64,000 nt of DNA from Coleophoma eucalyptorum (lineage: Eukaryota > Ascomycota > Leotiomycetes > Helotiales > Dermateaceae): positions 2,294,001-2,358,000 of the forward strand of contig JALRME010000002.1 of assembly GCA_026120035.1 (NCBI GenBank), written 5' to 3'. The position numbers were made by a program, and so were the translations under genes. The notes under the pieces were generated by a model. That model was given only the letters and a program-made list of their open reading frames with translations. It searched no databases and was not told the DNA's origin. Shown in pieces: positions 1 through 11,258 of the stretch (positions are counted from its first letter, which is position 1; the number at the start of each line of letters is the position of its first letter).

Positions 1-256
1 GTGGCTGGATTAGTCCTGTCTGCAACAAGTCAGAATCCGAAGACACTGCACTGTAGATCATCAGCATTTCTTTCGCCTTCCATCGGACACAATCGCTGTC
101 ACAGCGCTCTCCGCTGTTGCTTATAAAGCGACCTGCAGTTGCATCTTCAACCTCCGACAATTTCGCTTTCCGTGCTGACCCCACCCCGTTTGAGCAAAAC
201 ATTCTTGCTTCTCTCGAGGTCGTGTGCAGTATATCCATTGACTGAAATTCACCATC
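1..256. promoter_or_regulatory. upstream region of the ErdS gene
   Basis: No gene is supported here. The stretch ends in a pyrimidine-rich, probably transcribed leader directly before the ATG at 257, whose context is CATCATGTC. Any gene further left lies outside the window. Confidence 0.5.
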
Positions 257-3200
257 ATGTCGTTTCTAAAGAAGCCTTTCAAGAAGATCAAGGGACTTGG
301 CTCCAACAGTCCAACGGCCTCTAACAGTTCCTTGGTGGATGACAAGGCGTCGACCTCCTCCCCCGGTACCGGGACTGGAACACCTGCCAATGGCACCACA
401 ACTCCCAACAATGGCACTTCAACGCCTGTCGAGGATAGGCGGAAGAGCCGTGAGCTAATTGACATGGAGAGAAAGCGACGAAGCGTGGATAAAGAGCGTA
501 GCAAGCACGAAAGCAAGCAGAGAGAGCAGCTGAGAAGAATTGAGAGCGAGCGCTTCATGCAGGAAGGTCCCGAGGAGCTTACCAAGCTGTATCGACCCCT
601 CAGCATGAACCAGAGCAAGAAATGGGAAAATCAGAAGCGACTTTTATTCAAGGATGTGAACTTCGCAGGTCAGTTTTCTTTTATTGTGATATCCTAACAG
701 TCCGTGATGTCCATTGTGGTCGCATCAAGCTTTCTAGTTGGAAGCACATGCTTGGCGGCATTTTTTGAATCGTATCAATTGATCGACCGCTGATTTATTT
801 GTTCAGATCTCGACGGGAAAGTAATCACTTTCCGAGCACGCATACACACCCTTCGCCGTATGAGTGCCAGACTTGTATTCATTGTTTTCCGCCAACAAAC
901 AATTACCATCCAAGGTGTATTGCAGACCTTCCGCAACCAGAACAATAACGAGCAAGCTGGTATGCCGCTCTCTGAACCGTGCTGACCGAGATCATCATCT
1001 AACCCGCTTATCTTTGACAGAAGCCGAAGAGACATCCGAAACCAAAGGCACTATCTCCGAGCGAATGGTCCGCAGCATTGAACATTATCCCAGCGAAACC
1101 ATCGTTCTCGTCACTGCTAGAGTTAGAAAGGCTCCACAGACTGTCAAGAATGCAACTATACACGATTTCGAGCTGGAAGTTTCCGAAGTCCATAGGGTGA
1201 CGAAGCTGGCAGAGAATGTTCCATTCACTGTGTACGATGCAGAGAACATCAATAGGGCAAAGGACAACTTGACCGAAGAAGATGCAGAATCATCTTCTGC
1301 GGAAGACCCTGATGATAATTCCGCAGTCACGGACCCTTCCACAGAGGCGTCTGAGGTAGCCTCCCCCCGCGAGAGCATAGCTCCATCCAGCAGGACCAGC
1401 ATAGATGTTATGGGTAGAAACAGCCAGGACGTTGCACGCCATCTTGCAGCCGCTCACAAACAACGTTCTTTACCGACCAGAGTACGATTAAATAACCGGG
1501 TTGTTGATCTGCGTACAGCCCCTTCTCAATGTATCTTCAGAATTCAGTCCGGTATTTGCAACTTGTTTAGGTCGTACCTGGACACTCAAGGTTTCATCGA
1601 AATTCATACTCCTAAGTTACAAGGAGGAGCTACTGAATCAGGCGCCACAGTCTTTGAGCTCAACTACTTCGGCAGGCCTGCCTTCCTGGCTCAATCTCCT
1701 CAATTGGCAAAGCAAATGTGTATAGCAGCGGATTTCGAGCGGGTCTACGAAATTGGTGCTGTTTTCCGTGCTGAGGATAGTAACACTCCTCGGCATTTGA
1801 CAGAGTACACAGGTCTGGATCTGGAGATGGCGTTGGAAGAACATTACCATGAGGCACTGACTATCATCGATGGTATGTTCAAGAACCTCTGGGCTGGAAT
1901 CTATGAAAGATACGGTAAAGAAATTGAGGTCATCTCTCAATTTTACCCGCACGAGAAGGTCGAATGGCTAGAGGTCACACCCCGCATTCCTTTTGCTGAA
2001 GGAGTCCAAATGCTGGTTGAAGATGGGTTCAAGAATGATGATGGCAACTTCCCGTCTCCATTAGAGGATTTGTCAACTGCTGCAGAGCGACACCTTGGTG
2101 CGCTGGTCAAGACAAAGTATAAGACTGATTACTACATCTTGGACAAATTCCCTGCTTCAGCACGCCCATTCTACACAATGCCAGATGCCGACGACCCCAA
2201 CGTTACGAACTCTTTCGATATTTTCATGAGAGGACAAGAAATTCTTTCAGGAGGACAACGTATCCACGATGCAGAGTTCCTCGAGAAGCGCATGAAGACC
2301 TTGGGCGTCAAGCCTGAATCTATGCCTGAATACATCGAAGGTTTCCGATGGGGAGCTCCCCCACATGCAGGATGTGGTATTGGTCTCGAGCGACTTACGT
2401 ATCTTTTCCTCAATCTAGGAAACATCCGCTTGGCTTCTCTCTTCCCCCGTGATCCCAAGTCTCTTCCAGCAAGACCAGTCAACGCTACACTCCGACATGA
2501 GGAAGCTAGCACCACAAATCCTCCATGGGAACGGGATGATCTGAGCAAAGAGCTGGCCACGTTCCCTCAACCCTTGGAGAAGCTCATTGCCAATTATGGT
2601 GATGCGGCAAATACTTCATGGCTTGACGCACGTTACAAAGTCTGGCGCCACCCATCGTCAGGTGCTGCTCAAGGTTACATTGTTCATAATAACTTTGCCA
2701 TTGCTGTTGGTGACCCCCTTTGCGCTAAGGGCCAATACCCCTCGGTTATCTCTGGCTTCTTGCAGCATCTCAAGGATGATTACAAGGGTATCAAGCCCAT
2801 TTGGATGATCGCCGGTCCTGAGGTTGAGGAGTATCTAGGCGAGAAGTTCGCGTGGCGCACTTTGGCTTGTGCAGCCGAAGAGCGTGCAAATCCTCGTGAT
2901 AACCCAGCTGCTAAAGATAACGACCTAGCTCGCAAGCTCCGTCATGCTGAGAAGGAGGGCATAAAGCAGATTTCATTGCCGGCAAATGAACCGATACCAG
3001 AAGAGCTGGTTCAAAAGATTGATGCTCGTATCCAGGACTGGCACAAGAACCGCAAGGGTACCCAGATTCATCTTACACAAATTCGCCCTTGGATTGATCA
3101 GGAGCATCGTCGTTACTACTACGCACAGGGACCCGATGGCACAATCCATGCAATTGTTGTACTTCACCAACTCTCGCCCGCCAACGGCTACCAGGTGAAG

Positions 3201-3593
3201 TTCTCCCTTGAGTTCCCTGGCGCTCCTTCAGGTACCATTGAGTCTTTGATCCTCTTCTCCATGAAGTCCATTGCTGCTGCCGATCCAGATGTGAAGAAGG
3301 TAACATTCGGCACCGGTGCAATGCCCCATATGGTTGGTGGCAGAAATATGGGCAAGACGAAGGTCAAGGCTTTGAAGAAGACCTACGATGCCATCAACAA
3401 GCAATTCAAGCTCACGAACAAGTCCGAGTTCAGAGAAAAGATGGGTGTAGTCAATGACCCTGCATATGTATGCTACCCCAAGAATGGACTCGGACCTAGT
3501 GGAATCAAGGCCATCTTAGGATTCTTGGTAAGTAAACTTCCTAACCAGACACGTGGCAGCGAGCTAACTTGATTTCAGGAGGAGGAAGGTTAA
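257..3593 (+). CDS. erdS: AspRS-DUF2156 fusion, ergosteryl-3beta-O-L-aspartate synthase (ErdS)
   Basis: Model join(257..668, 807..959, 1021..3527, 3579..3593), 1028 aa. Residues 1-120 are a basic Ser/Thr/Lys-rich extension. An OB-fold anticodon-binding domain starts near 138. A Ser/Glu/Asp-rich insert lies near 280-325 in the hinge. The class II AspRS core follows: motif 1 near 380, motif 2 near 438 (FRAEDSNTPRHLTEYTGLDL) and motif 3 near 639 (GCGIGLERLTYLF). Residues ~710-1025 are a DUF2156 acyltransferase domain, as in bacterial MprF. In characterised fungal enzymes of this architecture, Asp-tRNA(Asp) made by the first half is used by the second to aspartylate ergosterol. The frame is open across both halves with no intron at the junction, so the fusion is real. 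A separate canonical cytosolic AspRS is expected elsewhere. All three introns have canonical GT-AG ends. The last exon encodes only EEEG. Confidence 0.93.
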
Positions 3594-4621
3594 TCGCATC
3601 GGTATTATGGAAAAACTGTGTTTAAATGATGGATTATTCCTAAAGGGAACAAAAGAGAATACAAAACAAGCCAGATGCTTGTTCAAGCAGAAAATTGGTG
3701 CTCCGCTTTAGCACCAGACAGGAAGAGAGGGTTAGGTAATTGTTAATCGTAACTTCCGGAGTAGAAGCCTTCAAGGCTTTGGAGAAACATTATTAGCTTA
3801 GCTGCACTTTACGCTGGTGGAGTCCAGTGCAGCACCGTCATTTCCTTGTTTCTTTTAGATACCTTTTTAGTTCTTCATGGCAGGCTCTCATCTTGATCTC
3901 TACACAATATACGTGCTATCTTGTGATTTGTTAAGTGCTAATAACGGAGCACGCGCCAATCAGCATAAATGTCGATATATTCCCTGGGCTTGCGAAGCAG
4001 CGTGGAAATCTGGCCTTTGCTCTAGGTTGCCCTGTCTTATGAAAAAGCGTCTTACACTATTCTGACCAAGTCCAAGATTCCGATGCCCAGTATCTGGATC
4101 ATCGGTTTACTGAAGGATTGTCTTGCCCTTGTCTAGCTGAGCGACATGTTAAAAAGGCACGGGCCATGGGCAGCCTCTTTATACTTTTAGGTGGCTCAGC
4201 AGCCTTGGAAACGCTCGTATCAAGTTCTGACCACTCAGAGGCATCTCTGTACGAAGTCGACCAGGGGAGGATGACTACCCCAAGTCCAGTGCCGTTCTTG
4301 TCCCAATGTTTCTTCTCAAGTGGAGAGGATGGGGTCTCTTATATCTGTAATCAACCAGCTTCAGTTCACCAGGTTCAGCCGCCTCCGACTCTCTTCATTG
4401 TGATTGATCTGCTCCTGCAGACCCTCCTCAAACACATACTCCTTCATCCGCAAGAACCCTTGACTCAACGAACCTCTTCTCGGAGGCTCTTTCTAAATCA
4501 CGTACTCGCCGCCGTTTGCAGCTTTACGTAGTACGGACTTGGGCTGCTTCGCCAACCCATCTTGCTAGATATTAGTAGTTCTTTCCTGCTGCTGTTTGGC
4601 GCCGCTTTGGTGGGTCTCTAG
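3594..4621. other. intergenic region between ErdS and the Upc2-like regulator
   Basis: About 1 kb with no supported gene. It holds the ErdS 3' UTR and the promoter/leader of the next gene. A CCAAT box (GCCAATCA) lies near 3956. An open frame of 137 codons at 4118-4531 has no recognisable composition or motif, and I treat it as leader sequence. Confidence 0.5.
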
Positions 4622-6421
4622 ATGATGGATGGGGATAAGACGGTGTCGTCCAAGATGACGGGTACGACCAGGAGGCCTCATAGGAAGTCTCGCATGGGTT
4701 GTCGGCACTGTAAATTGAGGAAAGTCAAGGTATGTTTGCCGCATATGAGATTTCGATCTTGAATTTCTGCCTGCATGTCTCAACCCCCACCCCCCTCCTT
4801 CTCCTTGTTATACACCTCGCGCGTACGTCTTGCTTCTTTCTTTAAGCGCCTTGCACGAGATTGGTAGGGCTGATTCAGCTTTATTTAGTGTGATGAGATC
4901 AAGCCTGTATGTGGTGGCTGCCGCCGACGAGATCTTCAATGTGACTTCTCCCCTAAAGTGAGGCCGCTTGAGGAAGAGTCTATTCCTCCTGTTGAGATTC
5001 CTCGCCAGTCGAGAAGGTGTTTGTCCTTAGTTACTAGGGACTCGTCCAACTCGACGTCGAAGACACGGCGGGCAAGCTCCAAGATCTCCTCCTCAGGCTA
5101 TCATTCGTCTCCATCTCCAGGACCACCAAGTCACTATACTTCTTCCATCAATGTGATTGGCACGCCAGCTGACAGACTCCTTGAACTGCGTCTCTTCCAT
5201 CATTACTGCACACTTATAACACCACAGCCGTTAACTCCCATTGAAGAAGCAGTGCGTGACATGAGCTTCCCAAGATTCCATCGCTGGTCATCATGGGGCA
5301 CGAATCTTGCGCTTGCAAACCCCCAACTGATGGATGCTATACTAGCTTGTTCAGCTGTACATCTCCGCATTTTCAATTCCACAGATCGCACCCTCCACCG
5401 AGCTGCTCATCAATACATGGCAAGATCCTTATCTCAGCAAGCTACAGCCCTCCGTGAAGGAATCAACAAGAAGAATGCTGAGGTAGTATTTGCCACGGCA
5501 GCTTATATCGCTTTTCACTCTTGTATGAGTCCGTCTCAGGGCTACGAGAGCACTGAAGAGGGCCAGCGGACATTACCACTCCATTGGTTTAGACCTGTAC
5601 AAGGCATCAAAGCTGTCTTGAAGGCCTCCTGGCCTTACCTCGATAATACGGAGATCAAATCGCATATTGAGAATCAGAAAAGTCGATGCGAAGAAGAATT
5701 ATCCATGGTCCCAACATTCTGCTTCTCCTTCCTTCTCGAGGGCCTCGATGCACAAGATGTTGACCAAGAAACTCGCGACACATATATTGAGGCCGTGATG
5801 CACCTCTCCCAGATCCAGGTAGCGAGATTGCACCGACACATCCTTCGCTTCCCAGCTATCGTCAATGACCGCTTCATCACTCTCATCGAGGAATGTGATC
5901 CTCGTGCCCTCGCCATTGTGGGATATTTCTTCATGTGCCTGCGCGAGGTCAAAGAGATATGGTGGATTCGACCGACGATCAAAAAGGAGTTTGACGTACT
6001 CATGACCTTGTTGCCTGAAGAGTGGTGGCAGAAGATGCAGTGGGCTAAGTGGGTGATTGATGGGAAAAGAGACGAGTTGCAAGCTAAAGGAGAACGCCAA
6101 CTGGCTGATGCTGCTACGCTTCCGACGGACAAGAAAACGGACAAAAATAAGAACATGGATGATTTAAAAGCTTTTGGAATCGATCAGTTTACTGGCACTC
6201 ATGCTACTCAGATGGATCTGCAAGCTGCAATACTGAAGACGCAATTCTATTGTGCTCCTTACAGTGCACAAAATTATGCCTCTGATCTACTCCCTCTAAG
6301 TAGCACTACGGAGAGTGTATCTCCGCGCACATCTTTCGGCCAGCAATGTCTAAGTAACGGGCTTGAGCATGGTGTTTGGTGTGATTGTGTGCCTGCGAGA
6401 ATAACGACCGAGGGTTTTTGA
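4622..6421 (+). CDS. Zn2Cys6 transcription factor, Upc2/sterol-uptake-control-like
   Basis: Model join(4622..4729, 4889..6421), 546 aa. The intron splits the zinc cluster, as is common in this family. The cluster is C27-x2-C30-x6-C37-x6-C44-x2-C47-x6-C54, preceded by the basic stretch RRPHRKSRMGC that is typical of Upc2-type factors. A Ser/Pro-rich linker follows. The C-terminal half has the helical fungal transcription factor domain with signatures such as ALAIVGYFFMCLREVKEIWW (about 300-420). Yeast Upc2/Ecm22 bind sterols through this region and control ergosterol genes, but most filamentous-fungal paralogues have no proven ligand. It lies about 1 kb downstream of ErdS on the same strand and is convergent with PUS4. 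Function as a sterol sensor is inference from similarity and neighbourhood. Confidence 0.82.
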
Positions 6422-6778
6422 AATGCTCAGACGCGAATATAGGATTGGGAAAGGATGGTGACGAATTGATGATAATAGGTGGATACTTTGTTTTATAGAC
6501 GGGAGGACTGTACTACTAGTAACCTGCGGCGTATCTAGATGTATTTGTAGAATTTCAGTGCCTCATAGATGATGCTGTTGGTAGAGAGTCACGGTGAATT
6601 AAATGTAGTTCAATAAACCGTCAATAATTGACCGAGCCACATAAGGGGCGAAGAATATTCTCAAATACTCATGCTAGCTTTTATTGGGCTGCCATTTTCG
6701 ACATAGCTGTCATGAATTTCAGATTCTATTATGTTACAGAAGGAGCAGAGTTAGAGCAAGGATCTCTCAGATATCCAT
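6422..6778. terminator. convergent 3' regions with an AATAAA signal
   Basis: The regulator on + and PUS4 on - end facing each other. An AATAAA hexamer at 6612-6617 on + lies 190 bp past the regulator stop and is a plausible polyadenylation signal. Nothing else is seen. Confidence 0.4.
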
Positions 6779-8171
6779 CTAAGCTGCCCCCGCGACGACT
6801 GCAGGCTCCTCCGGCTTAGCTGCGATCTCCTTCTTGGACTCTTCATCCTCTGCCTTCGCACTCTCAGGCTCTTGGGCTTCAACCTGTTCCTTCTTAGCCT
6901 CAATCACAACCTCGGCTTCCTTCTTTACGGCAGCCGGTTCATCGATCGGTGCGGATCTGGAGCCCTGATTCCAGTCCTTGATCATTGATTCAACTTGTGG
7001 CCCCCAGACCTTCTCCCCTTTTTCCAAATCGTCATACTCCAAAACATTTTTGCCGAGTTCGAACTTGCCCTGTCGCGTCCTCACCAACTCCGACATCAGT
7101 GCTGACGACTTAACCGCTGCACCGAGGTCATGGCAGAGCGATCGCACGTAGAATCCTGATGTCACAGTCATACGGAGCCGGGCCGCTGGCGGCCCCTTTG
7201 GTTGTGGTGAGGATTCTCGCTTTGAACCTGCTGCATCTTCTGCCAAACCACCTGACATTGTCGCCTCTTCAGTCTCGGACTTGGGATCCTTGCCCTTTTT
7301 GGTCACAGGGCGCTCGACTACAAGATCATCTTGATCTTCGCTCATCTTCCGCTTTTTCTCGTTGAACTCTTCCAGGGGGTCTTTATCTTGATCCTCGGGC
7401 TCGGCCTCCTTCTCTCCTTCGAATTTGAATTGTCCGACTTGCTTCCAGACTTGGCGAGCGACGTTAATTTCTGCCCGTGCTGCTTTCTCTGATGGGATCT
7501 TGTGCTCGTGTGTGTCGCCCTCCATCCACTCCACCAATTCGAGATCCAACACCTCTACCTGCCTTCGCTCGATTTCGCGAGGGATCTCCTTTCCTTCTCT
7601 GGCGTATTCATATAATGGCTTCCCGTTCATCTTCAACGCCGAGTATAATGGTGGCAACTGCATGAACTTCCCTCGGAATTGCTTCAGGTTCTCTTCGACC
7701 AACTCTTGCGTGACGTGTTCGTATGGTGCGCGCTTGAGAACCTTACCCACGCGATCATATGTATCTGTGGCAGCACCAAACAGAATCACAGCCTCGTACG
7801 TCTTCGTACATTCTAGGAAACCCTGCAACTCTTTCGTGCCCTTTCCAACGCCGCAAATGAGTACGCCTGTCGCCAAGGGGTCGAGAGTACCTCCGTGGCC
7901 TATCTTGACCTCGTTGCCTTTCTTGATCTGCTTGCGCCGCTGTCTCTGGTTATGGTTCTCGCGCGCGATCTTCGCCTTTTCCGCGTCCAGCCATGGTGCA
8001 AACAACTCTGATGGATTGAATTGCCTCTGAATATCGCGCAGAGCTTGCGCAGATGAGATTCCAGCGGGCTTATTGATGGCTTGCGTCGCGTTGTCAGACT
8101 CTGAAAGATTTCCAATGATTAGGTATCATTTGCTCACCAAAAACGCCCTCAAGAATATTGCGTTGACTCAT
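6779..8171 (-). CDS. PUS4: tRNA pseudouridine-55 synthase, Pus4/TruB family
   Basis: Model complement(join(6779..8079, 8138..8171)), 444 aa. The 58-bp intron uses a GTGAGC donor and a CTGAC branch, and restores the family opening EGVFAINKPAGISSAQ. Using the nearer AG would give a 37-bp intron and spoil this motif. The catalytic Asp is D78 in GGTLDPLATGVLICG. The KTYEAVILFGAATDTYD and LPPLYSALKMNGKPLYEYAR motifs follow. TruB/Pus4 enzymes make pseudouridine 55 in the T loop of cytosolic and mitochondrial tRNAs. The fungal protein differs from bacterial TruB by a charged low-complexity insert (about 220-310) before the conserved VTSGFYVRSLCHDLG, and by an Ala/Glu/Lys-rich C-terminal tail of about 60 residues. 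It shares a short divergent promoter with the RFTS-domain gene. Confidence 0.93.
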
Positions 8172-8585
8172 CTTCCAGAATATTCCCTTGGCAGACATTC
8201 GTTGGTGATTCTCCTCCTTTGACTTTCAGCGTCTGCATATGAGACGTCGTACAAATTGATTTCTAGAGCGAGCATCGAAAATTTAGGCTTATCTTAGCGC
8301 CAACTCTTATCGACTCGTTCGCCTGAATAATCAGGCCATATTTCACGTTCCCCGGACCATTCTTTGAACTTCGACGCGCGCCCGGCTGAACTTGTACTTG
8401 CTTGCAGTGTACAATCTTTCCATAGTACCTGGCACAATTCGACTTTGCTCTAAAACCTACGACTTCTCAATTGCACAAATCTACGAAATACCAACGAAAT
8501 CGCCACCGATCTATTACCCCAACGATCGCATCGGCACAGCAAACTTTTACACAATCGTACCCCTCGGCTCAGCCGAGCATGAAAG
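8172..8585. promoter_or_regulatory. divergent promoter of PUS4 and the RFTS-domain gene
   Basis: This 414-bp gap separates two divergent ATGs and must carry both promoters and leaders. No strong TATA box or repeated motif is visible. Confidence 0.5.
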
Positions 8586-10813
8586 ATGCCTCGCAGGAAG
8601 AGATCTTTCTCGGATATGTCAGGGGATGAGATTATGAAAATCGAGCGTGTGAAGTGCCTCACAGAGAGCAGCGTGCTCAAGCCAATCTCGTCGGATATAG
8701 ATCCAAATGACTGGCCTTGCTTCCTCCTACAAGATGCGACTGTATATCTCAAGGACGGCAAGACGATCGCAAACATGTTACAGGTCGATTTGCAAGGTCC
8801 TTTTATAGTGCGCGGCAGGCTGGTGGTAGATCCGGAGGATCGTAGTTACTGTAAGGTAGACGGAAATTCTACGCAGGGAAAGTGGTAACTAACATTAAAA
8901 GTGATCAATAAGAAATTTCAGAGCCAATATATCGAGATCGGGAATTGTAGTAGCTATTCAATTGGATACGATCCCATCACGCTCTGGGCCTCTGGGCACG
9001 CTGGATGGTTTGAGATACAGCCATCCCGGGCTTATTCGACGACCTATAGCCAGATAAAGGAGGGTATTGGATTATATTTTACGATTACTATGATCTACGA
9101 GACGACGAAGGCTAAAGGTAAGAAGTCTTTAAGTCTGGATCAGGTTCTTGAGAAGGTAGGGTGTAGTATACTGCTCGCTGGCAAACCATCGCTGAGACTA
9201 TGTAGTATGCCGCGAATGATGGCACAGGACTTGTTAAGGCAGAGGTCAATGCAAGATGCTTGGATCATGGAGAGTTCCTAATAGCTCAGATGAGGAAGAA
9301 AGATGTTGAAGGAATTAACTGGAAGGCAACGACATTTTTCAGATGGCTCGTCTCACAATTTCCAGTAAGTTGTGCTAAGATAGATGGAAAAGACGTACTG
9401 ACCATGATAGGAAATACTTGGGAAATTAGAAGATGCAGAACGGCGAACCAAAAAACGAAAGTCAACCCCAGAGCCAGGAATGGTGGACGCAACTAAAATC
9501 ATTGTCTCTGATCCACCTCGACCAAAACAAGACTTCACAACCCGCGCTACAAAGCCAAAGAATGCATTGGACCAAAACCGGCTCGCAAATGGCCAATCTA
9601 AAATGGATCTTGACGAAATCGAGCTGGGAGATCTACCTGTATCTGACGAGACAACAACCATAGGGAAAATAGTTCTCACGATAAACTCCAATTATAGTAC
9701 CCGCCATAGATTAACGATTTCCTCGCTAGGGACGAAATTATATTATTCCTACAGTATTCCTCATTATCAAGATGGACAGAACATTGTCAAGGCTCACGCT
9801 AGTCCTATTTTTGCACTTCTCACCGAGGACTGGCAAGAATCGCCACTTTATAAGCAGCTTGAAACTATAGTTCGAGAGAAAAAGAAGGGTGGCGAGTCTC
9901 TCGCTAGCTTTCTGGGCTTCGAACTACGAAGGCGTGGAAGTCGAAAGGTTGAAACCTCGATCGAGACAGGCTCGCATGAAAAGAACCAAACAAACGTGGC
10001 TCAGAAATCATATGGTGCCTCTGTCAATACAATACCTTCAAGGAATGGGTCACCTAATCCTCCACGATCTGTCGGGAAAACACTTCCTGCAACATTTAGT
10101 GGCCGTCGGTCGGGGAAAGCAGCTGGTCTACGTTTAGCTTCATCACCTTCGAAGCGGCTCCATGACGATTCCGATGAAAGCACATCTGATACGGAGCCTA
10201 CCCACTCGAGAAAGCGGAAACGCCGGAAACCAGCGTTAATTATTGAGACGGGAAGCTCTGAGGACACAGATACAGACGAAGAAGAAACGATAGAGGATCA
10301 AGGCTTGCTTGAGATCGTGACTGAGCGACTACCAAGTCTCACCCCAACGGGTCCAAACGGCATGTGGAGTTGCCAGCATGACGGTTGTGATTTCATAGTA
10401 AGAGCGGCGAATGAGGACGAGGGCAGAAAAGAGGTGCAGGAACATGTTCTTGAGCACGCAGGTGTTGTTGAAAGAGAGAGTCTGGTGCTCAAGGAGGCGA
10501 GACCTCATTTACCCGTCAAGTAAGTACTTCTCTTGACTTTCTGGTTCAGTCACTTGTTTTAAAAATGTTGTTTATCTCTACTTTTCTCCCTCTTCCAGAC
10601 TTCCTTTCTTTCCAAATTTGAGCTCTGCCTGGAATTCTTGCATAAGGTGAACTGAAATAGAATGGTCAACTGATTGTGGTCTGATATAGTCATCTCCTGG
10701 ACAAACTTCGTAGCTTGGGAGAAAGTGCACAAGCAACTGAGGAAATGAATGCCCCGAGAATTAATGGACTCATAGTGCCCCGACCGATAAAGAGGCATGG
10801 AATGGTTATTTAG
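8586..10813 (+). CDS. RFTS-domain protein, DIM-7/Raf2-like, with C2H2-type finger
   Basis: Model join(8586..8850, 8902..9155, 9206..9364, 9411..10519, 10690..10813), 636 aa. The N-terminal third matches the replication-foci-targeting (RFTS) fold known from DNMT1, fission yeast Raf2 and Neurospora DIM-7. Its signatures are GPFIVRGRLVVD, YDPITLWASGHAGWFEIQPS and LYFTITMIYE (about 40-155), then a helical part with YAANDGTGLVKAEVNARCL. The middle is Ser/Lys/Arg-rich and probably disordered, with a basic RKRKRRK patch. A finger C547-x4-C552-x18-H571-x3-H575 follows, then a tail with NHLLDKLRSLGE. Raf2 and DIM-7 act in complexes that direct H3K9 methylation, and a heterochromatin role here is inferred from that. 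The last intron (170 bp) has a shorter alternative acceptor at 10549 that would end the protein four residues later. Exon junctions are supported by frame and motif continuity. Confidence 0.78.
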
Positions 10814-11258
10814 AAATGCAGCATGAGGAGAATACCAGGAAGAGTTCTAGTAACAAATGACAGTCGTTTTTGAACGAAAAAATATCGGCCGGCGTTAAAG
10901 TGCTATCAAGCCTGGAAAGATGGATGTTAATAAAATAATTCTGAGCATATTCATATTAGCGGCATTTTGGGGCGTTAGGTTTATTTATGAGAGGTTAGGT
11001 TACACACAATACAATAGAAGCGCTTCAGGGCGTATGGTTCCCAAAGACATACGCCGTAAAACGAAAAAATGTCAGAAAAGTGAAGTTTCTCGTCCTGTCA
11101 TGATCGTCGTCTCTACATATCCCGGAATAAAGTTATGCGGAAGTACGCTAGCGGCCGCCTGATAGTGGAAAAGATCAAAAAATAAATCCTCAAAGCTACC
11201 AAAAGCTGCGATAATCAAAACCCCACGGCGCCGCAATTGAACAACCAAACGAGCAAAG
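10814..11258. promoter_or_regulatory. intergenic region upstream of EBP2
   Basis: About 445 bp with the 3' end of the RFTS gene and the EBP2 promoter. An 80-codon open frame at 10920-11162 shows no family features, and I do not call it. Confidence 0.4.

Noticed and set aside
4118..4531. 137-codon open frame upstream of the Upc2-like gene
   Set aside because: Composition is not protein-like and it has no motif. It lies where the leader/promoter of the next gene must be.
5674..6156. 160-codon minus-strand frame inside the Upc2-like gene
   Set aside because: It is antisense to a well-supported coding exon and has no motif.
7425..8030. 201-codon plus-strand frame opposite PUS4
   Set aside because: It is a shadow of the PUS4 coding strand, and PUS4 motifs are unambiguous on the minus strand.
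8101..8137. 37-bp intron in PUS4
   Set aside because: It is shorter than usual and gives a non-family sequence. The 58-bp intron ending at 8080 has a CTGAC branch and restores EGVFAINKPAG.
10920..11162. 80-codon frame between the RFTS and EBP2 genes
   Set aside because: It is short, starts with a hydrophobic stretch by chance, and overlaps the EBP2 promoter. No family features.
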